This document shows positions 1 through 7,834 of a stretch of DNA of 64,000 nt, piece by piece. This stretch comes from Methylophaga sp. (lineage in GTDB: Bacteria > Pseudomonadota > Gammaproteobacteria > Nitrosococcales > Methylophagaceae). The DNA lies in contig JASBUF010000051.1 of NCBI GenBank assembly GCA_030148085.1, forward strand, positions 1-64,000, read 5' to 3'. The position numbers and the translations under genes are program-made. How positions within the stretch are numbered: position 1 is the first letter of the stretch; the number at the start of each line of letters is the position of its first letter. The notes under the pieces were generated by a model. The model saw only the letters and a list, made by a program, of their open reading frames with translations, was not told the origin of the DNA and ran no database searches.

Positions 1-1
1 T

Positions 2-97
2 ATAAAAGAGGCACTTGAGAAGGTGAATCCAACGTTTAGCCTTGCTGACTGGCTACATCAAACAACCAGTGATGGTTTAGTTACTGGATTTTATTAG
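2..97 (+). CDS. C-terminal fragment of a DUF2063/BufC(HvfC)-like protein, truncated by the window edge
   Basis: Frame 2 reads IKEALEKVNPTFSLADWLHQTTSDGLVTGFY* directly upstream of DoxX; resembles the C-terminus of DUF2063 proteins, which usually sit beside DoxX in MNIO operons. Confidence 0.5.
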   Translation: MKEALEKVNPTFSLADWLHQTTSDGLVTGFY

Positions 98-108
98 GAG
101 AAAATACG

Positions 109-570
109 ATGACTTATTTCAATTTACGCATACCTTACGCAGAACCCCTTTCTCAGGCACGCTTACTCCTGGAGTCAATGTCACTCCTCGGTGCCAGGGT
201 CTATCTCTTTTGGGTGTTTTTTTTCGCGGGATTCAACAAACTCAAAGACTGGGAGTCTACTCTACTCCTCTTTGAGTACGAGTATATGGTGCCGTTTTTG
301 AGGCACGATATTGCTGCCTATCTGGGAACAGCTACAGAGGTGTTGCTGCCTGCTCTGTTATTGCTTGGTCTACTCACTCCACTGGCTGCCATTGGTTTGT
401 TTGTATTCAATATTGTAGCGGTTGTAAGTCTGGCTGAAATGGCCCCAGCCGCATTCTTGCTTCACGTTATTTGGGGTGGCCTTATTTTTAGTTTAATTGT
501 TTGGGGACCGGGCAAAGTTTCTGTCGACAGCTTTGTTTTCAATGCCAGTAAAACTGGCCAAGAGAGCTGA
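109..570 (+). CDS. DoxX family membrane protein
   Basis: 153 aa multi-TM protein with DoxX-like pattern (R.YLFWVFFFAGFNKLKDW...); RBS-like aggag upstream. Confidence 0.8.
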   Translation: MTYFNLRIPYAEPLSQARLLLESMSLLGARVYLFWVFFFAGFNKLKDWESTLLLFEYEYMVPFLRHDIAAYLGTATEVLLPALLLLGLLTPLAAIGLFVFNIVAVVSLAEMAPAAFLLHVIWGGLIFSLIVWGPGKVSVDSFVFNASKTGQES

Positions 571-726
571 CTGGCTGGGGAAATAATTGTTCTTTTACAA
601 AACCCATTGACAGTGAAATGGCAATATATAACGATAAACCCATGAAAACCCAAGTTAAGCACTCAATGCTACGAATTATCATCATTCCATAGGAATGGTG
701 GGAGAAATTGTGCTTAGCGTTTATTA

Positions 727-753
727 AACCCACCCTGAGAGGTGGGTTTTTTG
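727..753 (+). terminator. Rho-independent terminator
   Basis: AACCCACC-ctgaga-GGTGGGTT followed by TTTTTT-type run. Confidence 0.85.
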
Positions 754-792
754 TTTCTGCCTTTTGGAAAACGGTGTATCCGGAGAGGCAGC

Positions 793-928
793 GTGAACAA
801 AATTGCAGTTTTTTGGAAAGCCTGGTAGTGGGAAATCCACCAAGAAGTCGTTATACATTATTCGTTCTGTTTCTGAGCTAAATCACTTTGTGGAACGAGA
901 TATTAAGAAGATTGAAGTCACAAGATAG
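793..928 (+). pseudogene. Decayed P-loop NTPase/adenylate-kinase-like gene remnant
   Basis: Removing one T from the gttttttgg run gives VNKIAVFGKPGSGKSTKKSLYIIRSVSELNHFVERDIKKIEVTR*; Walker A GKPGSGKST followed directly by a C-terminal-like tail. Confidence 0.65.
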
Positions 929-1003
929 AAAAAAGTTAGTTCAGGACGAATGGATAAATCATAACTACGTTCAGACATCCGGCACCGTGCATCTCCTCCT
1001 ATC

Positions 1004-1036
1004 ATTTAATCACTGCATTAAGCAGTGCAATTAAAT
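1004..1036. promoter_or_regulatory. Imperfect palindrome upstream of the 1050 ORF (operator or 5'UTR hairpin)
   Basis: ATTTAATCACTGC-attaa-GCAGTGcaATTAAAT. Confidence 0.4.
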
Positions 1037-1049
1037 AGAGGAATTTATT

Positions 1050-1361
1050 ATGCACACGTATCAAAAATTAAATTATGTTGCTCTGACAATCTTACTGGGT
1101 GCTTCGGCATCAGCATCGGCGAAGTCATTTCCACAAGACTACCTGAACACAAATCAGAGTCTTGAAACTGTTCAATCTGTCGTAGCTGAGAGCAACAAAG
1201 CTTCAAGCGTCGCCAAGAAGTCACACTCGTCGCCGCACCACATTCATGAACTGAGCGTATACGGCAAAAAATCAGATACTGTAGAAATCAAAGGAAAGAC
1301 GATTGAGATGACCGATGCAAAATCGACATCAAACTTTCATTTGTTTGAGCAGTATTTATAA
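1050..1361 (+). CDS. Small secreted hypothetical protein
   Basis: 103 aa; signal peptide-like N-terminus ending ASASAKS; RBS gagg upstream; strong terminator downstream. Confidence 0.6.
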   Translation: MHTYQKLNYVALTILLGASASASAKSFPQDYLNTNQSLETVQSVVAESNKASSVAKKSHSSPHHIHELSVYGKKSDTVEIKGKTIEMTDAKSTSNFHLFEQYL

Positions 1362-1368
1362 GCTAGTA

Positions 1369-1407
1369 ATAGCCCACTGAGGTCTTTCCTCAGTGGGCTA
1401 TATTTTT
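1369..1407. terminator. Bidirectional rho-independent terminator
   Basis: 14-bp stem ATAGCCCACTGAGG/CCTCAGTGGGCTAT with T-run, between convergent genes. Confidence 0.85.
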
Positions 1408-2306
1408 TAGTTTAATGATGTCTGTGATCTTAGGTGATCGACCATCCAATCAATCAAGGTTTTCGTCCTGGCCGAAGAGTAACGCCCTTCCCTGTGAACG
1501 ATATGTACAGGCACAGGCTTGTGTTCATACTCACTGAGTATGATTTTTAATGATCCACGCTCCAGGCTATCTGCAACCTGGTATGAGAGTAATCGTGTAA
1601 TTCCCATATCAGCTAACACGGCCATTTCTGCGGAAAAGTTATCACTGACAGTCAAAAAGGGATCAACCCTGACACTAGTTGTTTTAGCACCATCCAAAAA
1701 CTTCAATTCATTAGTTGGACTCAGCCCTCTGGCCAGTATGATTTTGTGCTCTGACAGATCCTCGGGTCTTTTGGGGACGCCATACTCCTTGAGGTAGTTA
1801 GTTGAAGCACAAAATACCCGCCTGACCGCGCCGACTTTAATCGCTTTGTAGGTTGAGTCCTGTAATTCGCCAATTCTCACCGCAACATCAATGCCCTCCT
1901 CCAGCATGTTCACTACCCTATCCACAAAAAGGGCATCTACCTGCATTTCTGGATAGTGCTTCAGGTAATCGATAATGCCGTCCATGACGTAGAGTCGGCC
2001 AAATAATACTGAGGCTGTGATTTTGACAAGCCCACGAGGTACGGCGTTTTTTCCTCTTACGGCATCTTCCGCCTCTTCTGACAACGCGACGATGTGTTTG
2101 GCATCCTTGTAGTAGCGTTGCCCTGCTTCGGTAATTTGAAGGTGCCTGGTTGTGCGTTGGAGCAGTTTTACTCCTATACGAGTTTCCAACTCAGAAATAG
2201 CCCGGCTCACCGCTGGAGGGCTGAGCCTTAGTTTACGTGCTGCACTAGCGAAACCCTCATTTTCAACTACGGCAACGTATACGGCCATCAAGTGTAATCG
2301 GTCCAT
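1407..2306 (-). CDS. LysR family transcriptional regulator
   Basis: 299 aa; N-terminal HTH MDRLHLMAVYVAVVENEGFASAARKLRLSPPAVSRAISELE typical of LysR. Confidence 0.95.
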   Translation of the reverse strand: MDRLHLMAVYVAVVENEGFASAARKLRLSPPAVSRAISELETRIGVKLLQRTTRHLQITEAGQRYYKDAKHIVALSEEAEDAVRGKNAVPRGLVKITASVLFGRLYVMDGIIDYLKHYPEMQVDALFVDRVVNMLEEGIDVAVRIGELQDSTYKAIKVGAVRRVFCASTNYLKEYGVPKRPEDLSEHKIILARGLSPTNELKFLDGAKTTSVRVDPFLTVSDNFSAEMAVLADMGITRLLSYQVADSLERGSLKIILSEYEHKPVPVHIVHREGRYSSARTKTLIDWMVDHLRSQTSLN

Positions 2307-2428
2307 TGATTATTCCATTTATAGAAATAGTTTATTAGCCATTTATCGTATTATTTTATTATTGATAATACTCAATAATGTTCTCACTGGATACTTAATG
2401 CCAGTTTCTAATCACAGGAGAACAAGAC

Positions 2429-2974
2429 ATGAGCAGAATCTTAACCGTAACAGACGATGTTGCTAACAACGAACAGGCCGAACTGTTTGCAGCTATCAAA
2501 TCAAACTTGGGTATTGTGCCCAACTTCCTCAGAGTTTTTGCAAACTCGCCAGATGCGCTAAAGGCATTTCTGGGCTTTCACCATATTGCTGGTAATGGCT
2601 CACTGGATGCTGCCACTCGTGAGCGAATTGCATTAACACTGGCTCAGCGAAATGAATGTGCGTACTGCTTGTCAGCACACACGGCGATTGGTCGTAAGAC
2701 TGGCCTCAATACAGATGAAATCAACAGTAACCGTAATGGTGACAGCCAGGATGCAAAGGCAGCCGTTGCTGTTAAATTTGCACGATCGCTGGTTGAACAT
2801 CTTGGTGATGTGACGACAGCAGAGGTTCAAGAGTTGCGTGATGCTGGTTTCAGTGATGCTGATATTGTGGAAATCATTACTCACACTGGGATCAATCTAC
2901 TCACCAATATTCTGAGCAAAGCCAGTCGTGTAGAGATTGACTTTCCTAGAGTTGAATTGAATCAGGCTGCATAA
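2429..2974 (+). CDS. Carboxymuconolactone decarboxylase/AhpD-like protein
   Basis: 181 aa; RERIALTLAQRNECAYCLSAHTAIGRKTGL CxxC...H motif. Confidence 0.9.
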   Translation: MSRILTVTDDVANNEQAELFAAIKSNLGIVPNFLRVFANSPDALKAFLGFHHIAGNGSLDAATRERIALTLAQRNECAYCLSAHTAIGRKTGLNTDEINSNRNGDSQDAKAAVAVKFARSLVEHLGDVTTAEVQELRDAGFSDADIVEIITHTGINLLTNILSKASRVEIDFPRVELNQAA

Positions 2975-2981
2975 AACGACA

Positions 2982-3008
2982 AAATGCCCGGCTACCCGTC
3001 GGGCATTC
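2982..3008 (+). terminator. Intergenic hairpin (attenuator or weak terminator)
   Basis: aATGCCCG-gctacccgt-CGGGCATt just after the AhpD-like stop codon. Confidence 0.5.
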
Positions 3009-3025
3009 CTCTTGAGGATAAAACT

Positions 3026-3679
3026 ATGGCCAGAGCATTTGCAAAAATCGGCTTCACACCGAATGTAAAACAAATACAGACGGAAATGGGAAGTAGAAAC
3101 AGCTACCAGTCACTTGAGCATGGAGAGATAGTGCCATCACTGATTGATGATAAGGCCAAACAGTTTATTGAACAGCGAGATAGTTTTTACATGGCTACAA
3201 CAAATGAAGACGGCTGGCCATATATACAGCACCGTGGTGGACCTAAAGGCTTTCTCAAAGTATTAGGTAACAATATGCTCGGTTTTGCTGATTTCAGTGG
3301 CAATCGTCAATATCTCACTGTCGGCAACTTGCTAGGTAATGACAGGGTTTGCCTATTTTTAATGAGTTATGGCGAGCGTCGAAGACTCAAAATTTGGGGT
3401 CGGGTGAAAGTCATCAAAGAAGAGGATGATCCTGCACAAATTGCACGACTTGAAGTATCTGACTTTCGTGCCCCCGTTGAGCGAGGTATGGTCATCACTA
3501 TAGAAGCTATGGACTGGAACTGCTCTAAATACATCACGCCTCGTTATACTCGAGATGAATTAGACAAGCAGCTTGCAGAATTTAAAAAAGCAGAGCAGCA
3601 CTCTGAGTCTATGGCATACCAAAATGCTGAGACTCATAAGTCATCTAAAAATACCGAAAATATATTCGCGAGAGATTAA
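3026..3679 (+). CDS. Pyridoxamine 5'-phosphate oxidase-like flavoprotein
   Basis: FYMATTNEDGWPYIQHRGGPKGFLKVLG; start moved from the track's 2984 to ATG 3026 (gagg RBS), because 2984 lies in a hairpin. Confidence 0.85.
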   Translation: MARAFAKIGFTPNVKQIQTEMGSRNSYQSLEHGEIVPSLIDDKAKQFIEQRDSFYMATTNEDGWPYIQHRGGPKGFLKVLGNNMLGFADFSGNRQYLTVGNLLGNDRVCLFLMSYGERRRLKIWGRVKVIKEEDDPAQIARLEVSDFRAPVERGMVITIEAMDWNCSKYITPRYTRDELDKQLAEFKKAEQHSESMAYQNAETHKSSKNTENIFARD

Positions 3680-3684
3680 CCCTC

Positions 3685-4284
3685 ATGATCTTATATAACA
3701 TCGCTTTATCAGGTAACTGCCATAAAGTCCGACTAATGTTGAGTTTTTTGGGCATTGAGTTTGAGATACATGATCTGGATTTAGGTACCTCCGAGCAATC
3801 CAGTGATGCTTATTTAAAGCTTAACCCCTTTGGACAAGCGCCTGTCCTTGATGACAATGGCACGGTAATCAGAGACAGTCAGGCGATACTGGTTTATCTG
3901 GCAACGAAATTCGGTGACAAAAAATGGTGGCCTGAGTCATCTGATGAGTTAGCTGAAATCATCTCGTGGTTATCCACGGCAGCCAATGAAATTCAAAACG
4001 GACCTGCACGGCTTCGGGTGCATTATAAATTCGGCCGTCCAATAGATTTCAAACAGGCCACAGATATCAGTAATAAAGTCCTCAGAATTATAGATACACA
4101 CCTTTCACAGCGAATATGGCTGGTAGGCAATAAACCCACTATCGCTGACATAGCTATATATCCCTACCTTGCTCTTGCTCACGAAGGTCATCTTGATATC
4201 AGCTCGTATGAACATATTCAGACCTGGAAGACAAGGTTTGAATCCCTACCTAATTACCTCGCGATGCCTGGATTTTCTGAATAA
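3685..4284 (+). CDS. Glutathione S-transferase family protein
   Basis: 199 aa; N-terminal thioredoxin-like fold LSGNCHKVRLMLSFLGIEFE, LNPFGQAPVLDD, GST C-terminal ADIAIYPYLAL. Confidence 0.92.
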   Translation: MILYNIALSGNCHKVRLMLSFLGIEFEIHDLDLGTSEQSSDAYLKLNPFGQAPVLDDNGTVIRDSQAILVYLATKFGDKKWWPESSDELAEIISWLSTAANEIQNGPARLRVHYKFGRPIDFKQATDISNKVLRIIDTHLSQRIWLVGNKPTIADIAIYPYLALAHEGHLDISSYEHIQTWKTRFESLPNYLAMPGFSE

Positions 4285-4302
4285 CACTAAATGGAGTAAA
4301 CA

Positions 4303-4776
4303 ATGACAACCGAAACTAAACCACCTCTTCCCCCTTTCAATGAAGCCTCAGCGACTCAGAAGGTCAGACTCGCTGAGGATGCATGGAATAGTCGCGACCC
4401 TGAGCGTGTATCGCAAGTATATACAGAGGACACGACCTGGCGAAATCGAGCAGAATTTCCCAGGGGCCGTGAGGAAGTTAAAGCCTTCCTGAAGAGTAAA
4501 TGGACTAGAGAGCTTGATTATCGATTAATCAAAGAACTATGGGCTTTTGAACAGAACCGCATAGCAGTTCGTTTTGCTTATGAATGGCATGATGATAGCG
4601 GTAACTGGTATCGCTCTTATGGTAATGAAAACTGGGAATTTAATGTGGATGGTCTTATGCAGCGACGTTTTGCCTGTATTAATGACTTACCTATCAAGGA
4701 GTCAGAACGCTTATTTCACTGGCCTCTTGGAAGAAGACCGGATCATCACCCAAGTCTAAGCGATTTAAACCTGTAA
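4303..4776 (+). CDS. DUF1348/NTF2-like family protein
   Basis: [29 protein letters not shown] and [24 protein letters not shown] motifs. Confidence 0.9.
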   Translation: MTTETKPPLPPFNEASATQKVRLAEDAWNSRDPERVSQVYTEDTTWRNRAEFPRGREEVKAFLKSKWTRELDYRLIKELWAFEQNRIAVRFAYEWHDDSGNWYRSYGNENWEFNVDGLMQRRFACINDLPIKESERLFHWPLGRRPDHHPSLSDLNL

Positions 4777-4825
4777 GTGATTAGCCGAACTCTGGAAAAG
4801 GACTTCCAGGGCCTAAGTCTGTGAT

Positions 4826-5308
4826 TTAGAGAAGATCGACTTCACATCTGCTGATGAATGCTGACCAGGTTTCATTAGGCTCCCAATCAGGAAAAAGATA
4901 ACTCTCTGCTTCTTCTTTCGTTTTATTATTAGTGAGGCGGTTGTACAGGTACAGAAAGGCAGATGCTCTATAGTTCAGAGCACAATGAACCCATACTTTC
5001 TCTCCTGAAAAGGCATCCATAGCTCTTGAAAATGCCATCAAATGTGACAACTCCGGTGAATCAAATGGCACAGGGATATGAATGTAGTTCATTCCCATAG
5101 AAGAAACCAGATAGCCTTCATCTTCTAGAGCACTTTTGGAATCAGGCATGGATAAGTTTATGACTACTTGGAAACCTTGTTTTGCTATGAGCTTGAAGTC
5201 TTCTCTAAGCGGCTGTCCAGAGCTTGATAGCCTTGGTGATATTTCTAGATAGTTTTTGACTTTCATATCATCAGCACCAGAAGTCTGTAACAAAAATAAA
5301 ACTACCAC
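4826..5308 (-). CDS. Protein tyrosine phosphatase-like family protein
   Basis: SPRLSSSGQP and VHCALNYRAS loop (HCxxxxR); start probably at internal Met (MKVKNYLEIS). Confidence 0.8.
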   Translation of the reverse strand: MVVLFLLQTSGADDMKVKNYLEISPRLSSSGQPLREDFKLIAKQGFQVVINLSMPDSKSALEDEGYLVSSMGMNYIHIPVPFDSPELSHLMAFSRAMDAFSGEKVWVHCALNYRASAFLYLYNRLTNNKTKEEAESYLFPDWEPNETWSAFISRCEVDLL

Positions 5309-5469
5309 AACCTACTTAACTTAAGTGTACGTTTCATAGTTGTATACCCAAAGTACTACAACAATACGAATGCTTGTAAAGTGATGACACCTGTCTATCT
5401 TGATCGTATTTTCAGGTTGCTTGGCGAAACTAACATGAAACTAATAAAAGACCTGAGAAGGAAATAACT

Positions 5470-6327
5470 GTGAACTTGGCACGTCTTAGTCTGTTAACAA
5501 GCTTGGCAATGCTAGCGTTCGCCAGCAACTCCTTATTGTGTCGCCTAGCGCTTCATGAAACAAATATTGATGCAGCGAGCTTTACTTCGCTACGTCTAAT
5601 CAGTGGTGCACTCGTTTTATGGCTACTGTTGTCACTGCGAGGTTACTCAGGAAATCACCAAGGCAACTGGCTTTCTGCCCTAGCCCTTTTTGCCTATGCT
5701 GCACTGTTCTCATACGCCTATTTGGATCTGGCTGCTGGCACCGGTGCACTGATTCTGTTTGGTGCGGTTCAGGTATCAATGATTGGATATGGCGTCTGCA
5801 AAGGGGAACAACTCTCCTTTATACAGTGGATAGGATTAGGGGTGGCATTAACAGGTCTGATCGGACTCGTATTACCCGGCATCACAGCACCGCCATTGCT
5901 GGCAGCCATAATGATGGCTGGGGCAGGGATTGCCTGGGGTGTCTATTCCATTCGCGGTATGAGGAAAGCCAATCCTGCACTAGCCAGCCTTGGCAACTTC
6001 CTAATGACAATACCCTTATCGCTGGCCTTGGCTCTTTTGGCAGCCATAAGTCATGGACTAAATTTAGACCCAGCCGGGATTGGGCTCGCTTTGGCCTCTG
6101 GCAGTCTGGCATCAGCTGTTGGCTATCTGATCTGGTATTCGGTTTTGCCAGAATTAACTACGATGAACGCGGCGACGATTCAGCTCAGCGTACCGGTAAT
6201 CACAGCCATCGGCGGGGTTCTACTGCTCTCCGAACCGTTGAGTCTACGTCTGGTGCTGGCCTCAATGGCCATTCTAGGAGGCATCGCCGTTGTTATTCGA
6301 CAGCGAAACTCTTGTGAAATGCACTGA
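5470..6327 (+). CDS. DMT family transporter (EamA)
   Basis: 285 aa, ten TM-like segments, two EamA repeats; GTG start. Confidence 0.9.
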   Translation: MNLARLSLLTSLAMLAFASNSLLCRLALHETNIDAASFTSLRLISGALVLWLLLSLRGYSGNHQGNWLSALALFAYAALFSYAYLDLAAGTGALILFGAVQVSMIGYGVCKGEQLSFIQWIGLGVALTGLIGLVLPGITAPPLLAAIMMAGAGIAWGVYSIRGMRKANPALASLGNFLMTIPLSLALALLAAISHGLNLDPAGIGLALASGSLASAVGYLIWYSVLPELTTMNAATIQLSVPVITAIGGVLLLSEPLSLRLVLASMAILGGIAVVIRQRNSCEMH

Positions 6328-6397
6328 AGAGGTAGCAGGCTTCACAACCGACATCAAAGCTGGCGAGTGCAACAAATGGGAGCAATGTTCAATGTGC

Positions 6398-6808
6398 TTA
6401 TTCTGGCGGGTATTCATCATATTGCAACACACCATCAGGAATGACTTCCCAACTGGCTTTGGAGCCAACAAAAATGTGGCGACCAATTTCAATTTCTGGG
6501 TCATCGTTTAGACAGCCCAAAGTAACACCGTGAACTTCATTTTGATGAATACCACATAAAGTTGACCCACACAGGCTACAAAACTGAAACCCATACCCAT
6601 GCTCGCCTATATATGTCGAGAGATGTTCAATGCCACTGAGCCATTTAAATTCTGAGGGATTTACTAATGCATAGGCGGAGGCTTGAGAACTAAAAGCTTT
6701 TCTACAGCGAGAACAGTGGCATGATCTAGCGTCTCGCACTACCCCATTTATCTCGTACTTAACTTTACCGCAAAAACATTCGCCCGTTAGTTTCACATAA
6801 TTCTCCAT
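6398..6808 (-). CDS. GFA family protein (CENP-V/GFA zinc fold)
   Basis: TGECFCGKVKYEI...CHCSRCRKAFSS...FCSLCGSTLCG. Confidence 0.92.
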   Translation of the reverse strand: MENYVKLTGECFCGKVKYEINGVVRDARSCHCSRCRKAFSSQASAYALVNPSEFKWLSGIEHLSTYIGEHGYGFQFCSLCGSTLCGIHQNEVHGVTLGCLNDDPEIEIGRHIFVGSKASWEVIPDGVLQYDEYPPE

Positions 6809-6925
6809 GATATTTGACGTTTTAGTGAGAGGCAGCCGAAGCGAAACGTAGGTTATCCCGCGGAGGCCGCGCTTTTGGCGGCCGGCGTGAACTTCAACAA
6901 CATGCTTGGCCCAAGCTAACCTTGC

Positions 6926-7708
6926 TCATAGTACACCTAGCGCTACAAGGCTGGCTTTACCGAGCTCAACACGTTTATTTGCATCAGATGGTTTCTTAAT
7001 ATCGAGATTTAAGGCAAAAGAATAAATGTGATCATCTTTAACTACCCAGCCAACCCACCAACCGACACCAGTTTCTGGCGCATTCTCCCAACCTGTTTTC
7101 CCGTATATTTGCCAATTGTCTCCTTGTTCTAGATGCACAATCTCTCGGACACTCTTTTGAATATCATCAGATATCGGGAGCGTTCCCTGAGCCAGACTAG
7201 CTAAAAAAACAGCTTGCTCTTCCGCGCTAATTTTAAGCGGACCCTCCAGCCAGAATGTATCAACCGACGTGCCAATATGTTCATTACCGTAGCCAATGTT
7301 AGTGACATATTCTTGCATTCGCTCTAAGCCAACACGACGTGCCAACTCCTGATAAATTGGCACATTGGAAATGGCAATCGCCTCACGCAGCCCCATATCT
7401 TTTTCCCAGACATCAAAGGGCTGATCCTGCCCGCCATAGGGGATAACATCATCAACACTCTGCACTGCTTCTGCGGAGAGACCAATCAGACTGTTTGGGA
7501 TTTTGAACGTAGACGCAGGTACAAAGCGTAATTTGGCTCTTTTCTGTTCATGGCCTATAAAGTTTCCAGAGCTGGCGTCATAAAGCACGAATGTTCCTGT
7601 TACACCCGCATTGTTAAATAACCCAGTAACTTCAGGGCTTTCTTCCCAATTTGAGGCAAAGCATTGCACAGTAAAGACAGTGATCAGAATTGTTAGAAAT
7701 GATCTCAT
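6926..7708 (-). CDS. OXA-type class D beta-lactamase
   Basis: 260 aa with signal peptide; PASTFKIPNSLIG (STFK), SNV, YGN, KTG motifs in class D order. Confidence 0.93.
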   Translation of the reverse strand: MRSFLTILITVFTVQCFASNWEESPEVTGLFNNAGVTGTFVLYDASSGNFIGHEQKRAKLRFVPASTFKIPNSLIGLSAEAVQSVDDVIPYGGQDQPFDVWEKDMGLREAIAISNVPIYQELARRVGLERMQEYVTNIGYGNEHIGTSVDTFWLEGPLKISAEEQAVFLASLAQGTLPISDDIQKSVREIVHLEQGDNWQIYGKTGWENAPETGVGWWVGWVVKDDHIYSFALNLDIKKPSDANKRVELGKASLVALGVL

Positions 7709-7834
7709 CGTTCTATTTTCCCCTTAAGACTGGCCCTATTTGATGACATAGTTTTTTTTAGAGACCGTGAGCTTAGGTTATGCTAAAAGTCTATTCACTT
7801 GTATACAACGTAAAAGCATAGAGACAAAAACAAA

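Noticed and set aside
618-692. 24-aa ORF MAIYNDKPMKTQVKHSMLRIIIIP after doxX
   Set aside because: Too short, no clear RBS or family; could be chance.
2984-3025. Track start for the PNPOx-like gene
   Set aside because: The extra 14 residues lie in a hairpin; ATG 3026 has a better RBS and matches the family N-terminus.
5619-6317. 232-aa + strand ORF inside the EamA transporter gene
   Set aside because: Out of frame with a convincing membrane transporter; composition looks like a frame-shadow ORF.
6848-6924. Possible integron attC site downstream of the OXA gene
   Set aside because: The ends read GTTA...TAAC, opposite to the AAC...GTT arrangement expected for RYYYAAC...GTTRRRY, and core sites do not match the consensus.
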